Shown here piece by piece: positions 1 to 7,631 of a stretch of DNA of 36,025 nucleotides. Source of the DNA: Isosphaeraceae bacterium (GTDB lineage Bacteria > Planctomycetota > Planctomycetia > Isosphaerales > Isosphaeraceae); assembly GCA_025356435.1 (NCBI GenBank), contig JANXSY010000005.1:1-36025 (forward strand). The letters are read 5' to 3'. The position numbers were made by a program, and so were the translations under genes. The notes beneath the pieces were generated by a model. It was not told where the DNA came from and did no database searches. It was given only the letters and a program-made list of their open reading frames with translations. Numbering within the stretch: the first letter of the stretch is position 1; each line of letters opens with the position of its first letter.

Positions 1-445
1 CGTAAGGCTGCACCGAGCCGTCGATCTTCGAAACGTAGCCGCGAACGACGAGCCCCGTCTGGGTCGTCCAGGGAGCCTGCCCGGCAAGCAAGGCGTCAAC
101 GCGGGCTTGTCCTTCCTTCAGCAACGTCTTGGCCTTCGTCACATCTTTGGCGGCGAAGAACTCGCGATAGATCAAGGCGTCGCGGACGGCCTTGGTGTAA
201 ATCTGGACGTCGGGCAGGAGGTCGGTGATCTTCGGATCTCGTTTGGCCTGTTGCTTCAGGTTGCTGATCCCAACTTCGAGCGATTCGAGTCTCGATTCGA
301 GTTCTTTCCTGTCGTTGGCCGAGACTTCAACCCCAAGCGCAGGCACGCGGCGGACATTGACCGGGACATTATCCGCCAGGCCATCGGCTCTGACCGGCAA
401 GATGAACAGGAGGGCCATGACGGTAAAGCAGGCCGAGATGCGCAT
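1..445 (-). CDS. Secreted alpha/beta-hydrolase (prolyl-oligopeptidase-like), N-terminal part only
   Basis: This is the first 148 codons of a minus-strand gene whose 3' part lies beyond the window edge. The translation starts MRISACFTVMALLFILP, a clear signal peptide, so the product is exported. A charged, probably helical segment follows (about residues 42-70), then a stretch ending in WTTQTGLVVRGYVSKIDGS. I recall this N-terminal arrangement from planctomycete secreted proteins annotated as prolyl-oligopeptidase-type or dienelactone-hydrolase-like alpha/beta hydrolases, whose catalytic domain comes later. No catalytic residue is visible here, so the enzyme call rests on recollection of the family's N-terminus. 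The start is supported by a GAGGA ribosome site about 10 bases upstream. It points away from the neighbouring plus-strand operon. Confidence 0.6.
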   Translation of the reverse strand, partial: MRISACFTVMALLFILPVRADGLADNVPVNVRRVPALGVEVSANDRKELESRLESLEVGISNLKQQAKRDPKITDLLPDVQIYTKAVRDALIYREFFAAKDVTKAKTLLKEGQARVDALLAGQAPWTTQTGLVVRGYVSKIDGSVQPY

Positions 446-756
446 GGCGGGTGGTCCTCGATCGACATCACACGCGGCGAACCTGCCGGTGCTTGGACGT
501 CGGTTATCGGGCATCCGGGGCTGAGTTGCAACGATCACGTCTCAGACCAGTCATCCTCGAATCTGAGCGAATGACCAGAGTCGAGATCGAACCCACAAGG
601 CAGTAGCTGATCACGGCAATCATGCTTGCGGAAAGATCCAACAATGATCTCAAACTCATTGCCGTCTGCCGTCAAAGGGGAAACCGAAAGGATTTCGGGC
701 CGAGAACGGGCCGTTCATCGCTTATTCCGATGTCACTCTCTCCAAACACCGCGCAA

Positions 757-796
757 GGCTCGAATGAAACCCTGAAGCCGTTCTGGGGTTCGAGCC
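757..796. repeat. Inverted repeat GGCTCGAA/TTCGAGCC
   Basis: GGCTCGAA at 757-764 is the exact reverse complement of TTCGAGCC at 789-796, with 24 bases between. A competing inner pairing (AACCC with GGGTT) is possible. A second small hairpin, GCCCT/AGGGC at 794-806, abuts it. There is no T-run on either side. It may be an RNA structure at the end of an untranslated leader or a protein-binding site; nothing in the sequence decides. Confidence 0.4.
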
Positions 797-862
797 CTGC
801 AAGGGCCTCGACGGAAGGGACTCGCTCTCCCTTGCCCGGTCGACTATAGTGTTAAATATCTC

Positions 863-895
863 GGGTTGCGTGCGAACTTTAGAAGGACGCAACCC
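863..895. repeat. Inverted repeat upstream of the DUF1592 gene
   Basis: GGGTTGCG at 863-870 and CGCAACCC at 888-895 form a perfect 8-bp dyad with a 17-base spacer. It lies 115 bases before the ATG of the DUF1592 gene, where a leader hairpin or operator would sit. The spacer also holds TGCGAAC, giving an imperfect GTTGCGTGCGAAC palindrome on the left arm. Confidence 0.4.
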
Positions 896-1009
896 GCCCC
901 GCCGAACTGATATCCCGCCGCATTCGATCGATTTCCTCTCCGAGGTCGGGTCTCGCTCCGGTTCAATCCGACAAGCTAGCCTCGCCCCGCTCGCAAGGCA
1001 CCGCTCCCC

Positions 1010-3352
1010 ATGATGCAAATCGTGATCGGACGACTGGTCTCGACCCTCGGCTGCGCCGCATTTCTGTTTGCGGTGTCTCCCACCCTCGCGGTCGGTCCCG
1101 ACCACGCAGCGAGTGACCAGACGTTTAAGACGCAGGTTGCCCCCCTTCTGGCCAAGTATTGCGTCTCGTGTCACGGCGGGGCCAAGGTCAAGGGTGATCT
1201 GAACCTCACAAAATACGCCGATACCGCCTCAATCCTCGCCTCCAGGAAGCTCTGGGAGCGAGTGCTCGACAACGTCAAGGCGCATGACATGCCCCCCGAG
1301 GGCAAGCCGAGGCCCAACGAGACTGAACTCGTCGTCATGATCGGCTGGCTCCAGTCTCAACTCACCTCCGCCGACTGCACGAACATGACTGACCCCGGCC
1401 GGGTCACGCTCAGACGTCTCAATCGCGCCGAGTACAACAACACCGTCAAAGACCTCACCGGCGTCGACATCCGGCCCGGCGACGACTTCCCTTCAGACGA
1501 CGTCGGCTACGGCTTCGACAATATCGGCGACGTGCTCAGCCTGCCGCCGATCCTCTTCGAGAAGTATATGGCGGCGGCCGAGAAGATCGCCGAGACCGCG
1601 ATCGTTCTCGACGAACCCGACCGGGGTAAGCTCACCGGCTTCGACCTCGCCAAGCTGCCCGACACCGTTGGGGGCACCCAGCACGATCAGGGTCGTGTTC
1701 TCTTTACCAACGGTGTGATGGGGGTCACTCACGAGGTGAAGGCGGCTGGCGACTACTTCGTGGTGGCAAAAGCCTATGGGACCCAGGCCGGCAGCGAGCC
1801 GGTCTCGATGGAGATCCGGGTCGATGGCAAGACCCTAAAGTCGTTCCAGGTCTCCGAGACCGCCGAGGCGGGCCGGTTCGAACTCAAGACCCGCCTCGAA
1901 CCGGGCAAGCACTCAATCGCGGCCGTCTTCACGAACGATTACTACAACGCCGACGACCCCAAGCCCGAGCATCGCGACCGCAACCTGATCGTCGAGCGGA
2001 TCGAAGTCCAAGGCCCGGCTGAGACCGAGGTCAAGCTGCCTCCCTCGCACAAGCGCATTCTCTTCACCAGAAAGACCGGGCTGTCGGATACGGAGTATGC
2101 CGCCGCAGTTCTGGAGACGTTTGCCTCCCGGGCCTTCCGCCGGACCGCAACCCGGGATGAGATTGATCGCCTGGTCAAGATTTTTGGGCTCGCCCACAAG
2201 AACGGCGACCGGTTTGAGCGAGGCATTCAACTCGCGATCCAGGCGACGCTGATGTCGCCGAACTTCCTCTTCAAGGTTGAGTTCGACCGGGTTTCGAAAA
2301 CGAACGAGCCGAATCCGATCAATGACTTCGAGCTAGCGACGCGGCTTTCGTATTTTCTCTGGAGTTCGATGCCCGACCAGGAGCTTCTCGACCTCGCCAA
2401 GGCCAAGAAGCTCAAAAATCCCGCCGTGCTCGAAGCGCAGATGCAACGGATGCTCAAGTCGAACAAGTCCAAGGCGCTCGTCGACAACTTCGCGGGCCAG
2501 TGGCTCCAGCTCGGCAACCTCAAGACGGTCACACCCGACCCGAAGACCTATCCGACGTTCGACGAGTCGCTGCGTGCGGCGATGATCAATGAGACCGAGT
2601 ACTATTTCAACGCGATTAAAAATGAAGACCGCAGCATCCTCGAATTTCTCGACTCCGACTATACGTACCTCAACCGCCGGCTCGCACGTCACTACGGGAT
2701 CAATGACTTCCGGGGCGGCCGGGATGACAAGTTCTACAAGATGACGCTGACTGATGGTCGTCGTGGCGGGCTTGTCACCCAGGCGGGCATCCTGACGCTC
2801 ACGTCGAACGCGACGCGAACCTCTCCCGTCAAGCGCGGCAAGTGGATCCTGGAACAGATCCTCAACTCGCCCCCCCCTCCCCCGCCGCCGAACGTCCCCG
2901 AGTTGAAGGAAGGCAGCGAGGTCGTGCTCTCGGCTCCGCTTCGCAAACGGATGGAGCAGCACCGCGCTGACCCCAACTGCGCCGTCTGTCACGCGAAGCT
3001 TGACCCGCTCGGCTTCGGCCTCGAAAACTTCGACGGCATCGGGGCCTGGCGTGATAAAGACGGAGTCTTCCCCGTTGACGCGGCGGGCGCGCTGCCGGGC
3101 GGCAAAACGTTCTCGACCCCCAAGGAGTTGCGGTCGATCCTCATGGAGAGGAAAGACGACTTCACGAAGGGGTTCGTCGAGAAAATGATGACCTACGCCC
3201 TCGGGAGAGGGTTAGACTATAACGACCGATGCAGTGTTGACCGGATCGCCGTGGCGGTTGCGGGCGACGGTTATAAATTCAACCGGGTGATGAGCGAAAT
3301 CGTCAAGAGCGACTCGTTCCAGAAGCGTCGACCTAAAGGGACCGAAAAATGA
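1010..3352 (+). CDS. DUF1592/DUF1588/DUF1585 planctomycete CxxCH (cytochrome-like) protein
   Basis: This 780-residue exported protein has the standard mosaic of planctomycete haem-motif proteins. A signal segment (about 1-28) is followed by a PSCyt1-like CVSCH motif (51-55), a DUF1587 block with RRLNRAEYNNTVKDL (about 133-195), a beta-rich carbohydrate-binding-like block (about 230-335), DUF1595 (about 365-430), DUF1592 (about 438-565), DUF1588 (about 583-690) with a second CxxCH (CAVCH, 657-661), and DUF1585 at the end. A seven-proline run lies near residue 622. The two CxxCH motifs suggest covalent haem c, but the reaction is unknown for the family. These genes are usually paired with a DUF1552 or DUF1501 gene, as here: the stop overlaps the next start by 4 bases (ATGA). 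The start is an ATG-ATG pair, and I took the first. Confidence 0.9.
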   Translation: MMQIVIGRLVSTLGCAAFLFAVSPTLAVGPDHAASDQTFKTQVAPLLAKYCVSCHGGAKVKGDLNLTKYADTASILASRKLWERVLDNVKAHDMPPEGKPRPNETELVVMIGWLQSQLTSADCTNMTDPGRVTLRRLNRAEYNNTVKDLTGVDIRPGDDFPSDDVGYGFDNIGDVLSLPPILFEKYMAAAEKIAETAIVLDEPDRGKLTGFDLAKLPDTVGGTQHDQGRVLFTNGVMGVTHEVKAAGDYFVVAKAYGTQAGSEPVSMEIRVDGKTLKSFQVSETAEAGRFELKTRLEPGKHSIAAVFTNDYYNADDPKPEHRDRNLIVERIEVQGPAETEVKLPPSHKRILFTRKTGLSDTEYAAAVLETFASRAFRRTATRDEIDRLVKIFGLAHKNGDRFERGIQLAIQATLMSPNFLFKVEFDRVSKTNEPNPINDFELATRLSYFLWSSMPDQELLDLAKAKKLKNPAVLEAQMQRMLKSNKSKALVDNFAGQWLQLGNLKTVTPDPKTYPTFDESLRAAMINETEYYFNAIKNEDRSILEFLDSDYTYLNRRLARHYGINDFRGGRDDKFYKMTLTDGRRGGLVTQAGILTLTSNATRTSPVKRGKWILEQILNSPPPPPPPNVPELKEGSEVVLSAPLRKRMEQHRADPNCAVCHAKLDPLGFGLENFDGIGAWRDKDGVFPVDAAGALPGGKTFSTPKELRSILMERKDDFTKGFVEKMMTYALGRGLDYNDRCSVDRIAVAVAGDGYKFNRVMSEIVKSDSFQKRRPKGTEK

Positions 3353-4701
3353 GCATGACACGAAGAATCAATCGTCGGGCCGTGCTCAGGGGCGTCGGTG
3401 CCTCGCTCGCCCTCCCGTGGCTCGAAGCCATGGCCCCCGCGATCGCCCGCGCCGGCGACTCAGCCCGTCTCGCCAAGGCGACCCCTCGACGGATGGCCTT
3501 CTTTTACGTGCCCAACGGCGTCCACATGTCGGCCTGGAAGCCGAAGACTGAGGGTAAGGATTTCCTCCTCCCCGACATCCTCAAGCCGTTGGAATCACGG
3601 AAAGACGACCTGCTCGTCTTGAGCGGGCTGGCGCAGGTGAGAGCATTCGGCAACGGCGACGGACCCGGCGACCACGCCCGGTCGCTTGCGACGTTTCTCA
3701 CCGGCATGCAGGCGCTCAAGACCGACGGTGCAAACATCCGCGTCGGCGTCTCGGCCGACCAGGTCGCTGCGCAGGCGATCGGCAAGCAGACCAGGTTCGC
3801 CTCGCTCGAACTCGGCATCGATCGCGGACCGCAGTCTGGCAATTGCGACTCGGGCTATAGCTGCGCCTATTCGGCCAACATCTCCTGGCGGTCGGCGTCG
3901 ACCCCGATGGCCAAGGAGATTAACCCCCGGCTCGTCTTCGAACGCCTCTTCGCCGCCGACGGCGGGGCTAATCGTGCCAAGCGCGACCAATATCGCCTCA
4001 GCATCCTCGACTTCGTCAACGAAGACGCCCAGCGCCTCAAAAACCGCCTTGGCTCGACAGACCAGCGCAAGCTTGACGAATATCTGACCTCGGTCCGCGA
4101 TCTCGAAGTCCGCCTCGCCCGCGTCGAACAGGGCAGTGTCGCCGACGCCAAGGCCCCTGACTATCCCGCCCCGTCAGGCATCCCCAAAGATTACGCCGAG
4201 CACATCCGCCTGATGTTCGATCTCCTGGCCCTTGCGTTCCAGGGCGATATTACCCGGGTCGCAACCTTCATGTATGCCAACGAGGGCTCGACAAAGAGCT
4301 ACGCCTTCATGGGCGTCCCCGAAGGACACCACGACCTCTCGCACCACGCCGGCGATCCCAAGAAGCATGAGAAGATCCAGAAGATCAACCTTTTCCACAT
4401 GGAACAGTTCGCCTACTTCCTCAACAAGCTCGCGTCGATCCGTGAAGGCGACGGCACCGTCCTCGACCACTCGATGATCGTCTACGGCTCAGGCATCTCC
4501 GACGGCAATCGTCACAACCACGACGACCTGCCGATCATCGTCGCCGGCAAGGGCAACGGCACGATCAAGACCGGCCGTCACATCGTCTACCCTGGCCAGA
4601 CGCCGCTCAACAACCTCTACCTCTCAATGCTTGACCGACTCGACGTCAAGATCCCCGCACTCGGCGATTCGAAAGGCCGGCTCAACGGCCTCGAAGGTTG
4701 A
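3349..4701 (+). CDS. DUF1552 family protein
   Basis: The 450-residue product belongs to the DUF1552 family, the usual partner of DUF1592 proteins in planctomycetes. The N-terminus carries RRAVLRGVGASLALPWLEA, a twin-arginine-type signal, so export in folded form is likely. The core contains MAFFYVPNGVHMSAWKP (about 50-66) and, further on, a region with HDLSHHAGDPKKHEKI and an SMIVYGSGISDGNRHNHDDLP stretch typical of the family. DUF1552 resembles DUF1501 in the alkaline-phosphatase-like superfamily in general layout, but I see no evidence that fixes a substrate. Its start overlaps the stop of the DUF1592 gene by ATGA, which indicates translational coupling. It ends just before a hairpin that may be the shared terminator with the converging operon. 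Confidence 0.88.
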   Translation: MSMTRRINRRAVLRGVGASLALPWLEAMAPAIARAGDSARLAKATPRRMAFFYVPNGVHMSAWKPKTEGKDFLLPDILKPLESRKDDLLVLSGLAQVRAFGNGDGPGDHARSLATFLTGMQALKTDGANIRVGVSADQVAAQAIGKQTRFASLELGIDRGPQSGNCDSGYSCAYSANISWRSASTPMAKEINPRLVFERLFAADGGANRAKRDQYRLSILDFVNEDAQRLKNRLGSTDQRKLDEYLTSVRDLEVRLARVEQGSVADAKAPDYPAPSGIPKDYAEHIRLMFDLLALAFQGDITRVATFMYANEGSTKSYAFMGVPEGHHDLSHHAGDPKKHEKIQKINLFHMEQFAYFLNKLASIREGDGTVLDHSMIVYGSGISDGNRHNHDDLPIIVAGKGNGTIKTGRHIVYPGQTPLNNLYLSMLDRLDVKIPALGDSKGRLNGLEG

Positions 4702-4706
4702 TTGCA

Positions 4707-4740
4707 AACCGAGGGTGACGCGGAAGCGCCATCCTCGGTT
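4707..4740. terminator. Bidirectional hairpin between convergent operons
   Basis: AACCGAGG (4707-4714) is the exact reverse complement of CCTCGGTT (4733-4740), and three more pairs (one G-T) extend the stem inwards. It fills the 41-base gap between the stop of the DUF1552 gene and the stop of the convergent fluC gene, the place for a two-way terminator. There is no strong T-run on either side, so efficiency as an intrinsic terminator is uncertain. Confidence 0.6.
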
Positions 4741-4742
4741 CG

Positions 4743-5171
4743 TTATTCACTCAGAGCCTGCACCGATTCGCTCCGCAGTAGCTCCGGTCCCACGACGGCC
4801 CGGCCCAGCGCCACCCCCAGCACAACCGCCAGGAATCCAGCCCCGACGCTCCCCGCCAGATAGGCGAGCGCACGACCGATTTCCCCGCGTTCCCAGAGAA
4901 CGTGCCCCTCGAACGCGAACGACGAAAACGTCGTATATCCGCCAAGAAAGCCGACCAGGAAGAACAGCCGCGAACTCGGGTGCGGCAGCCAGCGGGCCAG
5001 GATCATCGACAAAAACCCGATCGCGAACGAGCCCGTGACGTTGATCGTTAACGTCGCCCAAGGGTATCGGGTCCCTACCCAGCCTGACATCCATGTCGCA
5101 AACCAGTAGCGCGCGTTGACTCCTAGGACGCCACCGACCGAGAGTACGAGCACTTCAAGGCCCCGGCTCAC
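4743..5171 (-). CDS. fluC: Fluoride ion channel FluC/CrcB
   Basis: The product is a 142-residue inner-membrane protein of the FluC/CrcB family, which forms dual-topology dimers that let fluoride leave the cell. Four hydrophobic segments are visible. Family motifs are GGVLGVNARYWF (13-24), PWATLTINVTGSFAIG (37-52) with the conserved asparagine at 44, and GFLGGYTTFSSFAFE (74-88), which holds the TTFS track of phenylalanine and polar residues lining the pore. I chose the GTG at 5171-5169 because it overlaps the stop of the upstream amidase gene as GTGA and gives the usual family length. A longer in-frame reading to 5216 would intrude deep into the amidase gene. No fluoride riboswitch is visible; expression appears to depend on the upstream operon. 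Confidence 0.9.
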   Translation of the reverse strand: MSRGLEVLVLSVGGVLGVNARYWFATWMSGWVGTRYPWATLTINVTGSFAIGFLSMILARWLPHPSSRLFFLVGFLGGYTTFSSFAFEGHVLWERGEIGRALAYLAGSVGAGFLAVVLGVALGRAVVGPELLRSESVQALSE

Positions 5172-6166
5172 TTGACGGCCTCGATCGCCTTTACGCCTTC
5201 GATCAGCGTCTCCCACTGGAACGCTGGACCGGGGTCGACCTTGCTCGCTTGAACATGGTAATGCCCAAGTATTCCTTGATAGGTCTTGTACCCCTCGTCC
5301 GGCATCTTTTTGAGTAGGAGTTTCCCCGCCTCATCGCGCGGATATTCGAGCCGGATCTTCGGAAAGACCGAGCGCAAAGTTGCCGTGAGCTTGATGAGCG
5401 ACTCGTATTGCTGGGGCGTCAGGTCATATTGGGTGAGGTTCTGCCCCTGGACCATCCCAACGACGGGAGTTGGTCGCGCAGGGCTCAAGGCGATCGACTT
5501 GTCGCGAATCCCGTTCGTCGAGGCGGTTCCGGGGACCGTGAGTGTGGTCTTGTCGCCCTCGCGGTGATACCAGCGATCGAAACGATTCGGGCCGTCGGCC
5601 GGGGCGGTGCCGATGTTGGCGATCTCAATCCCGATCGATCGGCCGTTGGCTTTCGTCGCGTGCCAGGCCGATTCCTTGAGGTCGAGGGTCTGATAGATCG
5701 TGCCGTCGAGGTCGAGCATAAAGTGAACGCTCAGGTCACGCTCGTCTTGGAGCACCTGAAAGCACTTGCGAGACGTGCCGCAGGCGTCGAAGTGAAGCAC
5801 GAACTGGTCGACGACAGACTGGAGCGTCGCCAGGTCCCACCCGCCGCCGCGCACCTGCTCAACCTGCTCGGGGTTGAGGCCGACGCGGCGCAGGCCAAAG
5901 CGGCTCGGCGAGGCGTCTTTCTTCTCGGACACTCGCTCCTTCCAGGTCGATTTTTCGATCGGGACGAAGCGCCGATCGACGCGATAGGCGTCATATCCGC
6001 CGGGGTCCATCCAGGTGACGACCGGCGTCCCGGTATGCACGAATTGGCCACAGACGACGATCTCATCGCCGTGCCGGGCCAGACGTTCGCCGGGTCTATG
6101 ATCAGCGGCAGGGGCGAAAGAGACGAGGACGAGAGAGCTCGCCGCCAGGACCGCAAATCGATTCAT
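5168..6166 (-). CDS. Secreted N-acetylmuramoyl-L-alanine amidase (AmpD/Amidase_2 type)
   Basis: The 332-residue product starts with a signal peptide (about 1-21) and carries an Amidase_2 domain from roughly residue 118 to 318. Predicted zinc ligands are His125 in FVLHFDACG and His302 plus Asp311 in GHYHVQASKVDPGPAFQW, which matches the AmpD pattern in which GH and KxDPG close the active site. SAWHATKANGRSIGIEIANIG (about 167-186) holds the second conserved block with a glutamate. Enzymes of this fold cleave the amide between N-acetylmuramic acid and L-alanine in peptidoglycan, here outside the cytoplasm. The start overlaps the stop of the DUF1501 gene by ATGA, and its own stop overlaps fluC by GTGA, so the four genes look like one transcript. 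The true substrate is not proven. Confidence 0.87.
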   Translation of the reverse strand: MNRFAVLAASSLVLVSFAPAADHRPGERLARHGDEIVVCGQFVHTGTPVVTWMDPGGYDAYRVDRRFVPIEKSTWKERVSEKKDASPSRFGLRRVGLNPEQVEQVRGGGWDLATLQSVVDQFVLHFDACGTSRKCFQVLQDERDLSVHFMLDLDGTIYQTLDLKESAWHATKANGRSIGIEIANIGTAPADGPNRFDRWYHREGDKTTLTVPGTASTNGIRDKSIALSPARPTPVVGMVQGQNLTQYDLTPQQYESLIKLTATLRSVFPKIRLEYPRDEAGKLLLKKMPDEGYKTYQGILGHYHVQASKVDPGPAFQWETLIEGVKAIEAVK

Positions 6167-7617
6167 GCTACGACCTCTTTCACGATTTGCCCAGCCACGT
6201 CGGTGAGCCGGAAGTTGCGGCCGTTGAAGCGGTAGGTCAGCTTTTCGTGGTCAATACCGAGGAGATGAAGGACCGTTGCGTGGAGGTCATTGATACTGAC
6301 CTTGTTCTCGACGGCCTTGTGGCCCATCTCGTCGGTCTTGCCGTAACGCGCACCCGCCTTGACGCCGCCGCCCGCCATCCAGGTAGTGAATGCGTGCGGG
6401 TTGTGGTCGCGGCCGGTACCACCCTTCTGGACGATCGGCAGACGGCCGAATTCGCCGTTGCAGATGACGAGCGTCTGATCGAGCAGCCCTCGACTTTTAA
6501 GGTCGGTCAGAAGAGCGGCGATCGGCCGGTCGGTCTCCTGAGCGAAGCCGGAATGGTTGTCCGCGATGTTGGCATGGCCGTCCCAGCTCCGCTCATTCTC
6601 CATCCCGCCACTGTAGATCTGGACGACACGGACCCCGCGCTCGACCAGCCGCCGCGCCATCAGGCACTGGCGGGCGAAGTGGCCGCACTTCTTGTCGTCG
6701 AGCCCGTAAAGCTCTTTCGTCGCCTTGGATTCACGAGCGACGTCGAGCGCCTCCGGGGCCGCCATCTGCATCCGATAGGCAAGTTCGAAACTCTCGATCC
6801 GCGCGGCGAGTTCGGCATCCTGTGGGTGCCTCGCGAGGTCACGCTTGTTGAGCCGACCGAGCAGGTCGAGCTGGGCTCGTTGCTCGATCGCGCTGCGCTC
6901 GCGGCCGGGGTCGAGGTTGTTGATGGGTGCCCCCTGGGCATTGAGGGCCGTCCCCTGAAACACGCCCGGCAGGAACCCCGTACCCCAGTTCTGCGCGTGG
7001 CCCTTGGGGATGCCCCGGCCGAGGGTGTCATACATCACGACGAACGCCGGCAAGTTCTGATTCTCAGTGCCGAGGCCGTAAGTGACCCACGCCCCCATGC
7101 ACGGGAAGCCCATCCGGCTCATTCCAGTGTTGATCTCGAAGAGCGCGGGAGAGTGGTTGTTCGTGTGAGTGAAGCACGAATAGAGGATCGCCAGATCATC
7201 GACGTGTTTCGAGAGGCTCGGAAAAATCTCCGAGACCCAGGTTCCATTCTTGCCGTGCTGGGCAAACTTGAACGGCGACTTCATCAGCGGGCCGACCTGG
7301 CCTGTGAAGAAGCCGGTGTTCTTGTCAAAGCCCGGCAGTTCCTTACCGTCTCGCAGTGCGAGTTCGGGCTTGTAGTCCCATGTATCAACCTGGCTCGGCC
7401 CACCGTTCATGAACAGCCAGATCACCGACTTGGCCTTGCCCGGGAAGTTCCCCGGATGGGAGGCAAGCGGGTTCAGGCTCGGATCGGCCGCGATCGCCTC
7501 GGGCTGTATCATACTCGCCAGCGCGAGCAACCCCGCACCGTTCCCAGCGCGAGCGAGAAACTCGCGACGGGTCGCCCTTGACGGGTCGGGCGTGGCGAAG
7601 ACCTTCGTGATCGACAT
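6163..7617 (-). CDS. DUF1501 family protein (sulfatase/phosphatase-like fold)
   Basis: This 484-residue protein belongs to DUF1501, a planctomycete-rich family in the alkaline phosphatase/sulfatase superfamily. A twin-arginine-like motif, RREFLARAG, lies at residues 18-26, followed by a hydrophobic stretch, so export is expected. The diagnostic block VIWLFMNGGPSQVDTWD is at 65-81, and the C-terminal part has GEFGRLPIVQKGGTGRDHNP and HHLLGID-like metal-site features (VLHLLGIDHEKLTYRF). I chose ATG at 7617 rather than the more distant in-frame 7677: it leaves a 14-base gap after the upstream gene, has a GGGAG site, and begins with the normal family N-terminus. DUF1501 genes commonly follow DUF1549/DUF1553 genes, as here. 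The substrate is unknown. Confidence 0.9.
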   Translation of the reverse strand: MSITKVFATPDPSRATRREFLARAGNGAGLLALASMIQPEAIAADPSLNPLASHPGNFPGKAKSVIWLFMNGGPSQVDTWDYKPELALRDGKELPGFDKNTGFFTGQVGPLMKSPFKFAQHGKNGTWVSEIFPSLSKHVDDLAILYSCFTHTNNHSPALFEINTGMSRMGFPCMGAWVTYGLGTENQNLPAFVVMYDTLGRGIPKGHAQNWGTGFLPGVFQGTALNAQGAPINNLDPGRERSAIEQRAQLDLLGRLNKRDLARHPQDAELAARIESFELAYRMQMAAPEALDVARESKATKELYGLDDKKCGHFARQCLMARRLVERGVRVVQIYSGGMENERSWDGHANIADNHSGFAQETDRPIAALLTDLKSRGLLDQTLVICNGEFGRLPIVQKGGTGRDHNPHAFTTWMAGGGVKAGARYGKTDEMGHKAVENKVSINDLHATVLHLLGIDHEKLTYRFNGRNFRLTDVAGQIVKEVVA

Positions 7618-7631
7618 GGGCAGGCCGCTCC

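Larger units (their letters stand above)
446..1009. other. Non-coding region between divergent genes
   Basis: These 564 bases separate a minus-strand hydrolase gene from a plus-strand DUF1592 gene. The open frames that cross it have arginine/serine-rich translations with no recognisable domain, so I see no gene. It holds at least three inverted repeats (757-796, 794-806 and 863-895) and would be expected to carry promoters for both flanking genes. I could not identify a convincing -35/-10 pair for either. Confidence 0.6.

Noticed and set aside
783..800. GGTTCGAGCC-like sequence resembling a tRNA T-arm
   Set aside because: The flanking stem does not pair as a 5-bp T-stem and no acceptor, D or anticodon arm can be drawn. 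It belongs to the inverted repeat at 757-796.
2868..2892. Proline run near the C-terminal part of the DUF1592 protein, considered as an odd repeat
   Set aside because: A proline-rich linker here is, as I recall, common in this protein family and probably just separates domains.
6187..7581. 464-codon open frame on the plus strand
   Set aside because: Antisense to the DUF1501 gene; no recognisable motif and composition typical of a shadow frame.
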